A DNA stretch of 64,000 bases from Chrysopilus asiliformis (taxonomy: Eukaryota; Arthropoda; Insecta; Diptera; Rhagionidae): the NCBI GenBank assembly GCA_964034945.1, contig OZ035962.1, positions 46,904,386 through 46,968,385 of the forward strand, given 5' to 3'. Of this stretch, positions 55,918-64,000 are shown piece after piece; the stretch's first letter is position 1; each line of letters opens with the position of its first letter. The notes below the pieces were generated by a model that saw only the letters and a list, made by a program, of their open reading frames with translations, made no database searches and was not told the DNA's origin. A program made the position numbers and the translations under genes.

Positions 55918-58900
55918 TGTCCTGCCTGTGTATATTTATTTACCGATGTAAAAATTAACATGGCTCATTTATATGTAATCTAGAATCTATAATTCGTTGT
56001 TGGAAAATGTGGGAGAATGAAAGATGGCTCATACAGATGAGAATCTATTATTTTGATTGGTATAAATTGATGATGAACTTTATACATTTTTTTAAATAAT
56101 TAACTTGAATGAACAATATTTTTTACTATTCCAGACGCTATATAATTGTACCAACTTAAAATAATTTAAACTAATGCTAACATTTAGCGTAACGCGAGAG
56201 GATAACAATATTTTTAGTTTTCTGATTTGGTGCATAGATGTACAGAGTTTTGGCCATGCGAAAAACATGGATTTTCTAAATTTAATGTTGGGGATGTTCG
56301 GGAAAACCTTATTTTCAAGATCTTCAATTGATGACTGAAGTTGACACAAGTTCAGTGGGAACGATATCTCCTGTGTTTCTGGAATAACTGGAAGTTTGTC
56401 GTCGCCATTATCGAAAAGTTGCTTGGCAAATGTTTTTGCAGAAACATCTCCAAATAAATGCACACGCATATTGGTCGACAGTGTAATTTTCTTCACATGT
56501 CGCCAGAGAGCCGAATTCTTCAGACATGCGTTCAGCTCGTCTGCTGGTGTTGATCTTGGAATCACGGGCAAAGTTTGACGGAAATCACCGGCGAGCAATA
56601 TCAGAGCTCCGCCCATTTGACGTTGATCGCTTCGAAAATCTCGCAGAGTACGGTCAAGTGCCTCAAGCCCTTTTTTATGGGCCATGGTACATTCATCCCA
56701 AATAATGATTTGGCATGTTTTCAATACAGTTGCTATCCCAGATGTTTTTCCAATGTTGCAAAGAGGATCTACTGCTAGATTTAAATTCAATGGTAGCTTG
56801 AGAGCCGAATGCGCCGTGCGTCCTCCATCAAGTAACGTTGCTGCAATCCCAGATGATGCCACAGCCAGAGCAATCTCATGCTTCATTCGAATTTCGGTGA
56901 GTATCAAATTGAGAAGAAATGTTTTTCTTGTGCCTCCTGGCGCATCAAGAAAAATAAGTCCACCATTTCCGCCTCGTACATGCTCCATAACTGTGTCGTA
57001 CGCGAGTCGTTGATCGTTTGTTAAGCGCCTTTTCTGAGCCTCAACATAAACTTGTAGCGCATCGACGTCATATTGTTTTTCTCGCAATACGTCTCTATCG
57101 ACAACATCGTTTCTGTCACGTACCGGTGAAAATAGTCCAAGCTGATTGAGGATTTTGTTGTTAATCGACATACACATACCCTCAAGTGATATCAGTGCTC
57201 CATTGAAAATGTCTTCCGAATACTGTACATCCAGACCGGGGTTGTTTCTGCGTGCTCGGAGAAGTATGTCTTTGGTCATACTTTCTTTGTGTTTTTCCCA
57301 TAGATCGTTGGGACCAGAAGGCGCACAGGTTGTCAAAAATATGGAGAACAGAGATCGTATTTGATGGGCATTACGTGTTTCAGATGCTTCTGTCAATGTA
57401 TTGTATGTCCGACACACTTGACCATCAATGGTTTTGATTGCTTGAAACGATGTTGGTCCTTTGACCATGTGAAGCAGCATTCGCAAATAGTAGCATTCAG
57501 CTTTATATGGATTAACAGTATGAATGCCTGGTGCCTCGTTTTCTTCTGCAAAATATCTTCGTCGATTGATTCCAAGTGTAATAGTTGGGAACTTCGTGAT
57601 ACAGCAACGTTTTTGCGAATACGTCAGTTGCACACAATTGGAAAAAAGCGGTCAATGTTGTGTTTGGTGGATCTGCAGCTCTCTCAGGTGCATTCTCTTC
57701 CGTGAAGTAGACTCGTTGACCGTTTTCCAAGTGAACACTGAGATGGATGACAGCAGGAAAGCGTTCATGAATGTCGAAACCAAGGATTCTCCATACAGCT
57801 TCATTACTGCTAATATAATGTCCCATTTGAAATTGTTCGACTTCATTGACGGGTGCGTTGGGATTCGCAAGTCCGAAAACTGCCATATCGCTGCCTTTAT
57901 TAACATATTTACATATGTATTTAATAGATTTAACCGAATTGCAGGCCTCCACGTTAATATGCGCATTGAATGATTTGGAAAGAATAGGAGAGTATGGCAC
58001 AATCCATTGATTATCAATTTCAAAATCAACGTTATTGATTTTTATAGTTGCTGTGTGTCCCCCATCATCTGGTTTTCGTCGTCTGTACAGCGGATAACCA
58101 TCGGCACCAGTTTGCGTTTCTTGGAGCATCTGACGTGGATAATTTTTGGTGCATTTTCCATCTTTCATGCATGGCGAATGAGGGTTGTCTGGTCCACATG
58201 GTCCGTGAATCATATGTTTTTTCACAATTTTAAATAATTCTGGATCTTCTTCTGGATCGGCCAGCTCAGCAGTAATGATATTGTCAATTTGAGTAGGAAG
58301 AATTTTTTCAACCAACCAAATTAAGATATGGGCATGTGGTAAACCTCTTTTCTACCATTCAATCGAATACATCCAGCAGCGAGTTTCTCCGTATATATGG
58401 CTGTTAGTGATGAGATCGATAAAATGTATCAATTTTTGTTTGAAAACTCTCGCTGTGAGGTCATGCCGATTGGATAGTTGCTGGCCAGGCAGAAGTAAAT
58501 CTTTGATTTCGGTCCAAGATGGATTGCATGTGAACGTGATGAAAACATCTGGACGTCCATACTTGCGAACAATGTCAGAGCATCCTGAGCATATTCGTGC
58601 ATGTGTCTTGGACTTCCAGTATACGAAGCCGGAAGTATAACCTTTTGTCCAATGTCAGTAACTGTTCCATCATTTGCAATAGCATCTCGCTAATGAATAT
58701 ACTGTTCGACTCGAAGTTTCGATTGATTGTAACGAATGTAATTCAGTCGTTCGCTTTCGACTTTAGCGTACATATCAACGATGAATTTTGAAAATCTAAT
58801 ACCGGATTCGTGGTCAGCGACCCCAAAAACCCTATAATGCAAATTTTTCCGGGGAAAAATGGGAAAAAGGATATTTTCATTATCCTTACAGGACCTTCCG

Positions 58901-59051
58901 TTTCGAATTTTGAAAATCTACATGGCTAAAAATCTGCTCCTGGCAACACAGATCATTTTGCAAAAAACCGCGTAAAAATCGGTCCAGTAGTTTTTGAGTT
59001 TTGTAATCTCAAACGGACAGACAGACAAACATCCATTTTTATATATATAGA
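55918..59051 (-). mobile_element. Helitron carrying a decayed Rep-helicase gene
   Basis: The 5' end is at 59051 on the minus strand (A then TCTATATATATAAAAATGGA), followed by the same leader as other Helitrons here (AAAACTCAAAAACTACTGGA), one minisatellite unit and, at about 58790, coding sequence in mid Rep domain. The 3' end is missing; another Helitron 5' end lies at 55916, so the left limit is only the nearest boundary. Confidence 0.7.
56092..58790 (-). pseudogene. Helitron Rep-helicase (RepHel), disrupted and truncated
   Basis: Rep region: from about 58640 VILPASYTGSPRHMHEYAQD, then in shifted frames the HUH motif GLPHAHIL (about 58345-58322), with a TAG a few codons before it where Gln is usual. 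The two-tyrosine motif KYICKYVNKG is at about 57905. A frameshift near 57570 passes to a frame open to 56092. That frame holds a Pif1-type helicase: Walker A is APGGTRKT (Arg in place of the usual Gly before Lys), then VASSGIAATLLDGGRTAHS, Walker B IIWDEC, LAGDFRQTLPVIP and LSTNMRV. The last two helicase motifs are missing; after about 56280 similarity ends. RepHel nicks and unwinds the element for rolling-circle transposition. The N-terminus is missing too, because the Rep region begins abruptly after leader DNA. Not functional as it stands. Confidence 0.85.
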
Positions 59052-59351
59052 TCCGAAATTATCAAAAAAAAAGCAATATTATGGATAATAAGAAGTGTAG
59101 CGAAGTGTAGAAGTGTAGTGAAGTGTGTTGGAAGCGCAATCTTAACTTATGATGTCGATTTGGTCCAAGGGAAAGAGGCGTGCAAAAAATGCATTACTAT
59201 CAATGCAGTTCAGTAAGTGTTCCTGTGAAAGTAATTTCGAATTTGTTGAATGGAAAATTTATAATTTTATTTTCAGAAATCCTTTCCACTGATGGGTACA
59301 CGGCAAAAGAGTATGCGACAAGCTTTTAAAAATTTAAATGAGGTTTAACTA

Positions 59352-60656
59352 AAGGGTGGTTAAATTTTAAGGGCCGATGTTGATTTTGAATAAAACACGA
59401 ATTATTTAGGAAATTATTGTCATTTCTTTTTATTATGATAATATTGCTATGGTTCAATTATGTATGGAACAAAATATCGGCCAAATGGCCGCCGCGACCT
59501 CGGCGGCACACCTCCATCCGATGGTCCAAATTTTCGATGACGCTGAGGCATAATTGAGGTTCTATGCCATTAATGTGCCGAATTATCTCATCCTTTAGCT
59601 CTTGAATTGTTGCTGGCTTATCGACGTACACCTTTTCTTTCAAATAACCCCAAAGAAAAAAGTCCAACGGTGTCAAATCAAATGATCTTGGCGGCCAATT
59701 GACATCGCCACCACGTGAGATAACACGGCCATTAAAATTGTCGCGCAAAAGAGCGATTGTTTCGGTAGCTGTGTGGCAAGTGGCACCGTCCTGTTGAAAC
59801 CACATATCGTCCACATCCATATCTTCCAATTCGGGCCATAACAAGTTCGTTATCATCTCACGATAGCGAACACCATTCACAGTAACTGCCTGACCGGCCT
59901 CATTTTGGAAAAAATACGGCCCGATGATGCCGCCAGCCCATAAATCGCACCAAACAGTCACTCTTTGTGGGTGCATTGGTTTTTCGACAATCACTCTTGG
60001 ATTATCATTCGCCCAAATGCGGCTGTTCTGCTTATTGACGAATCCACTGAGGTGAAAATGTGCCTCATCACTGAAGATGATTTTCTTCGAAAATTGATCA
60101 TCCACTGTTGCCATTTCTTGCCACCATTCTGACCATTGACGACGCTTGAAATGGTCAAGAGGCTTTAGTTCTTGAGTCAATTGCACCTTGTAAGCGTGTA
60201 AATGCAAGTCTTTATGCATAATGTTCATCAACGACGAGCATGGGAGGTGCAATTGTTGGGCACGACGACGAGTTGAGGTGGACGGCTCTTCAGCCACACT
60301 ATCGCGAACAGCAGCAATATTTTCTGCAGTACGAGCTGTACGAGCATGCACTGGTGTTTTCACATCTCCTACAGACCCGGTTTGCTCAAACTTTTGCACG
60401 ATTTTTCCGATTGTACGCACATTTGGACGATTAAATTGACCGAAAAAATCACGAAGTGCACGATATGCATTTTGATTTGAACGCCCATTTTCATAATAAG
60501 CCTGAATAACTTTAACGCGTTGCTCGATTGTGTATCTTTCCATGGTTCAAATTGAGTTAGTCTGAAATTGAGAAATGTCAAATGAAATGCAGAAAAAAAC
60601 TTGACGTTTAGGTGTGGTTCACATTCAACATCGGCCCTTAAAATTTAACCACCCTT
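59352..60656 (-). mobile_element. Mariner-type element (DD41D), copy 2, intact
   Basis: 1,305 bp with ends AAGGGTGGTTAAATTTTAAG, flanked by TA (59350-59351 and 60657-60658). The matching unfilled site is in the right arm of the host at about 63222-63224. Confidence 0.95.
59458..60543 (-). CDS. DD41D mariner-type transposase, intact
   Basis: 361 residues, ATG at 60543. Residues 1-110 form paired helix-turn-helix DNA-binding regions (QRVKVIQAYYENGRSNQNAY; RPNVRTIGKIVQKFEQTG). The catalytic core has Asp159 in IIFSDEAHF, Asp252 in WFQQDGATCH, and Asp294 in LTPLDFFLW. Exactly 41 residues separate the last two, so the triad is DD41D rather than the DD34D of classic mariners or DD34E of Tc1. DD41D elements are known as the rosa/visitor type. 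It has no stops or frameshifts, and the inverted ends and TA duplication are intact, so this copy could be active or recently active. The enzyme binds the element ends in the nucleus and moves the element to TA sites. The single stop in copy 1 is absent here. Confidence 0.95.
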   Translation of the reverse strand: MERYTIEQRVKVIQAYYENGRSNQNAYRALRDFFGQFNRPNVRTIGKIVQKFEQTGSVGDVKTPVHARTARTAENIAAVRDSVAEEPSTSTRRRAQQLHLPCSSLMNIMHKDLHLHAYKVQLTQELKPLDHFKRRQWSEWWQEMATVDDQFSKKIIFSDEAHFHLSGFVNKQNSRIWANDNPRVIVEKPMHPQRVTVWCDLWAGGIIGPYFFQNEAGQAVTVNGVRYREMITNLLWPELEDMDVDDMWFQQDGATCHTATETIALLRDNFNGRVISRGGDVNWPPRSFDLTPLDFFLWGYLKEKVYVDKPATIQELKDEIIRHINGIEPQLCLSVIENLDHRMEVCRRGRGGHLADILFHT

Positions 60657-60682
60657 TATTTAAATTATGTTTAGTTTTAAAT

Positions 60683-61158
60683 ACATTACATTTTACCATT
60701 CTTTTACTATTTACCTGTAATTCATTATTTAGGCAATTACGTTTGATACTTGAAGTAAGTGCATACTTGTAATGCATGAAGTAAGTGCTTACATGTAAAG
60801 CTTCTAGTAAGGCTTTACTTTTCGCGGACATTACTAAGTAAAAGTAATCGATGTGGTAACTACACAAGTAATCAATGGTCATTACTTTTTCCGATTACGT
60901 AATTGATTCAGTAAGCTCTAAATTCCCACTGGGCAGTTGCGATAACCGAGTCACAACATTATCTGTCAAAAAGTGAAATAAGTTCTTAAATAATATAACA
61001 GCTCCAAAAATAGGATAAAATCTCTACCATTTGTAACGTCCCATTTTGTATTTGTAACGTATGCATTACAAGTATGCACTTACTTCAAGTATCAAAAGTA
61101 ATTGCCTAAATAATGAATTACAGGTAAATAGTAAAAGGATGGTAAAATGTAAAGAATT
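60683..61158. repeat. Inner inverted repeat of the fold-back element
   Basis: 60683-60777 (ACATTACATTTTACCATTCT, TTTACCTGTAATTCATTATT, ACTTGAAGTAAGTGCATACT) pairs with 61066-61158. The 290 bases between hold no gene; AGTTGCGATAACCGAGTCAC at about 60936 resembles a pogo-like end. Confidence 0.8.
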
Positions 61159-61177
61159 TACTTTTGTTTTAAGTTAA

Positions 61178-63096
61178 CCCATTAACGGCCACTGGTCGAT
61201 TTTTCGACTAGAAAAATTAAGTGGATTTTGAGCTACGATATCTGCATCAAAAATAAACATATCTTCGTGATTTTTTTTTAAACAAATCTACATGCTTTTT
61301 CCTTTTCAAATCAATAAGTCTTTTCCAGATACCTTGGTGAAAACCAATTGTAAATCGCCATTTCCCAAACACCTATTTTTAGGCACTTTTTTAAAGTAAA
61401 ATCAGGAAAACTTGGTAGATAATTTGAATAACGTAATGATGAGGAATGATAGACAAGAGTTCAGAATATTCAAATTAGTCGTTCTTAAAGACATCTGGCG
61501 GCCTTTTCTTAGAGCTAGGTGTTTGCAAAGTTGGGTGGTCGAATAATCGACCATTGGCCAGAACCGATATCATCTGTCAAATAGTTAGTGTTGGCTTATG
61601 ACACATAGAAGTTAAATGGGATTTATAAGGTTTTCTTGGTATTTTCCGACTTTTGTTGTTTAGTTTTGTTATTTTTGAGTTCTTTGTTTGTTGTTGTGCA
61701 TTGTGATATGTGAAAATGGCCAAACAAAAGTGCCTAACTATGCAAGAGTTGCAAGACATTTTGGAAAACTGGAAAGACGACGAGTCCTGAAAATATTATA
61801 TACATCCCACCAGATCAAATAGATTGCGTCTGTGACGAAGAATTGATTGATGATGAAGTAATGGAGGAAAATAACACAAACATCGGTGCATTTGTAGAAA
61901 TCGCAGGAACTATAGAAATCGTAATGAGGCGAATTCGGAGCCAAAAACGTCCACTTCGACTAATCTAGGAAACTCGCGCCTGATGTTTGAAGATTGCAAT
62001 CCGCTGGCGAACTTTGGAAAGGCAAAACGGGTGAAACCAAAAAATATTTCATACGATCGTGAACCTGCAGATTTTTCTTTTGCTGATATTTTGGACAAAA
62101 TTACGGAAAAAATTGGTAAGCTCATTTTACCTCTTGGCTGATTGCATTCCAGATTCTGACAATTTTTCATTTTAGGTGACAAAACGCCTGAACAATATTT
62201 CGAATTATTTATTGATGATGAAATTGTGCAGCAAATCGCTAGCTATAGCAACATCTATGCGAAGCAAAATAATGTCATGGAAGACATTTTCAATTTAGAA
62301 AACACCAAAAGATTTTTTGGAATCCTAGTGCTCTCTGGGTATCATCAACTGCCTTCCGTAAGCTCATACTGGTCTATGGAACCTGATCTAGGTCTTCCGA
62401 TCGTCAAGCAAACGATGTCGTGAAACTCATTTCGTGCTATGAAGCGATATTTCCATTTGTCTGATAATAATGAACTCGACAAAAATGATCGCTTCGCCAA
62501 AGTCCGACCGTTATTGACAACTCTCAACAAACGCTACATGCAATTCGGGATCTTCAGCCAGAATTTGTCTATCGACGAATAAATGGTACCATATTTTGGT
62601 CAGCTTCAATTTCGTTGTGCTGTGACTCGTTAATTGCTGCAATCGTCAGGTTCGGAGACAACATCGGAATCTGAGTATAGTAACCCTCCTCCCCTTGGCT
62701 TGAAAATCATCAATGAGCGGAGACATCTAATACAACGTGCTCCAGATAATAAATATCGTCGTTGTAAACATTGTCACAAACATACGATTCAAATGTGCAG
62801 CCGATGCAATATCTATTTGCATGCCAAATGCTTCAAACTGTACAGTGCACATATCTAAAAAAATCTTTAATTTTTTATAAACATGAATTTGAATTGTGTT
62901 TTATTTAAGAGCTCCAAATATCATAAAATAGAACTCGTTTTCGGCCAATGGTCGATTTTTCGACCACATCCTTCTGTTTAAAGGACAACTCAAAGGTTGG
63001 AAATTTTTCGCATACTGCCTCTCTAGAGCCATAGTAGTCTATCATTAACAGCATTTCATTTTTTGGCAAACAAAAATTCCCTCGGCCGTTAATGGG
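61178..63096 (+). mobile_element. piggyBac-like element, internally deleted
   Basis: 1,919 bp with ends CCCATTAACGGCC and GGCCGTTAATGGG, flanked by TTAA (61174-61177 and 63097-63100). Both termini and CCC start fit piggyBac. TGGTCGATTTTTCGAC occurs subterminally at 61193-61208 and 62949-62964, with a variant GGTGGTCGAATAATCGACC at 61534. Inserted in the fold-back element. Confidence 0.9.
61716..62858 (+). pseudogene. piggyBac-like transposase, decayed
   Basis: ATG 61716 starts MAKQKCLTMQELQDILENW, followed by stops and frameshifts. From about 62060 DFSFADILDKITEKI leads to an intron 62116-62175 (GTAAG to TTTTAG, 60 bp) that splices in frame to GDKTPEQYFELFIDDEIVQQ. The DDE_Tnp_1_7 domain follows: FFGILVLSGYHQLPSVSSYW, SFRAMKRYFHLSDNNELD and LNKRYMQFG, up to LSIDE with the first catalytic Asp (about 62574). 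The domain carries TGA at 62420-62422 and TAA at 62579-62581, each one C-to-T step from the usual Arg and Gln codons. The remaining catalytic part is deleted. It resumes at about 62634 with the C-terminal cysteine-rich end CKHCHKHTIQMCSRCNIYLH / AKCF. It cannot make an active enzyme. Confidence 0.85.
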
Positions 63097-63531
63097 TTAA
63101 TGCTTTTAATTTAAATATGCGTACAAAGTCAATTACAAATCAAAAAAATTATTAAATCAATTAAAATTATATAAATAAAAATGTATTTAAATGTATTTAA
63201 AACTAAACATCATTTAAATAGTTAAACATCATTTAAATTTTTAAAAGCTTGTCGCATACTCTTTTGCCGTTGTACTCTTTTGCCGTGTACACATCAGTGG
63301 AAAGGATTTCTGAAAATAAAATTATAAATTTTCCATTCAACAAATTCGAAATTACTTTCACAGGAACACTTACTGAACTGCATTGATAGTAATGCATTTT
63401 TTGCACGCCTCTTTCCCTTGGACCAAATCGACATCATAAGTTAAGACTGCGCTTCCAACACACTTGACTACACTTCTACACTTCGCTACACTTCTTATTA
63501 TCTATAATATTGCTTTTTTTTGATAATTTCG

Positions 63532-63793
63532 TATTCTATACTAATTATATAAAGAGGTAAAGTTTGTTTGTTTGTTTGTTTGTTTGTTTGTTTGTTTGTT
63601 TGTGCAGGGTCATCTCTGGAACCACTGATCCGATTCTGAAAATTCTTTCACTGATAGAAAGCTACACTATTCCCGAGTGTTATAGGCTACTTTTTATTGA
63701 CCTCCCCCCTCTCCTTTGGTACCCCTTCCCTGATAACTTTCGAACCGTTCAACCGATTGGGGTGCGGCTTTCATTAATATAGAAGTCATTCCT
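63532..63793 (+). other. (GTTT)n tract and element-start-like sequence
   Basis: ACTAATTATATAAAGAGGTA is followed by (GTTT)n at 63563-63603. AGGGTCATCTCTGGAACCAC and GAACCGTTCAACCGATT resemble starts of Helitron-like or LINE-tail repeats of insects. No gene. Confidence 0.5.
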
Positions 63794-64000
63794 CAAGGAA
63801 ATTTTTCGCCCACTAATATCTACCCTCCCTCCTCTCAGTAAACCCCCTCGCCTGCTATCTTCTACAACAATGAGAGATTCGGATTCGGTTTTCTCCTTTA
63901 GGAAGGTCAGCCCTTAGGGAGATTTTTCGCCCACTAATATCTACCCTCCCTCCTCTCAGTAAATCCCCTCGCCTGCTATCTTCTACAACAATGAGAGATT
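63794..64000 (+). repeat. Tandem repeat of about 122 bp reaching the window edge
   Basis: CACTAATATCTACCCTCCCT occurs at 63811 and 63933, each followed by CCCCTCGCCTGCTATCTTCT and ACAACAATGAGAGATT. At least two units; the array continues beyond 64000. Confidence 0.85.

Larger units (their letters stand above)
59054..63531. mobile_element. Fold-back element with two nested transposons
   Basis: Left arm 59054-59351 plus 60659-60687 is the reverse complement of 63190-63531 (CGAAATTATCAAAAAAAAGC, AAGAAGTGTAGCGAAGTGTA, GCGACAAGCTTTTAAAAATT). Without the mariner and the piggyBac-like insert it would be about 1.25 kb. It also has an inner inverted pair, 60683-60777 with 61066-61158. No gene of its own was seen. 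Target duplication not identified. Confidence 0.75.

Noticed and set aside
57361..58237. Plus-strand frames of 114 to 149 codons opposite the Helitron gene
   Set aside because: Complements of the conserved RepHel coding sequence; no motifs of their own.

Overview
The window is AT-rich nuclear DNA of an arthropod, most likely an insect. The signs are short GT-AG introns of 56 to 60 bp, many TA-, TTAA-, 3-bp and 8-bp-flanked cut-and-paste elements, Ty3/gypsy retrotransposons, Helitrons, and about fifteen copies of an interspersed element built like Drosophila DINE-1. I found no host single-copy gene, rRNA, tRNA or CRISPR array. Almost every base I can assign belongs to a transposable element, usually nested in another one, so it reads as a repeat-dense, possibly heterochromatic region.

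Layout: 1-1.8 kb is a decayed minus-strand LINE. 2.2-4.1 kb is a broken mariner/Tc transposase gene interrupted by a small Harbinger-type element that carries an intact, spliced Myb-like gene. 5-8 kb holds Helitron and DINE-like pieces. 8.7-13.65 kb is a damaged Ty3/gypsy element (gypsy-1) cut off inside its integrase. 13.7-27 kb is a mosaic of Helitron minisatellites, MITEs, a hAT element, long hairpins, a LINE fragment and a pogo-like element. 27.5-41 kb is a second gypsy complex (gypsy-2), with a mariner in its leader, a triplicated gag segment and a 3.36-kb almost perfect palindrome inside its integrase. 41.5-54.3 kb holds DINE-like copies, a deleted mariner, a second pogo-like element, a hAT element and several MITEs. 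55.7-59.05 kb is a Helitron with a decayed Rep-helicase gene. 59.05-63.5 kb is a fold-back element carrying an intact-looking mariner and a decayed piggyBac-like element. The right edge is short tandem repeats.

Only two genes look intact: the Myb-like gene at 2818-3443 (two exons) and the DD41D mariner transposase at 59458-60543. The rest carry nonsense codons, frameshifts or deletions. Several insertions can be checked internally because the window also holds an unfilled copy of the target.

The most unusual object is the 36184-39542 palindrome: 1.59-kb inverted arms around a 171-bp spacer, flanked by a 9-bp duplication inside a gypsy integrase frame, with no recognisable transposase. A decayed relative of one arm end lies at 4238-4535, so it is a repeat family rather than a one-off rearrangement.
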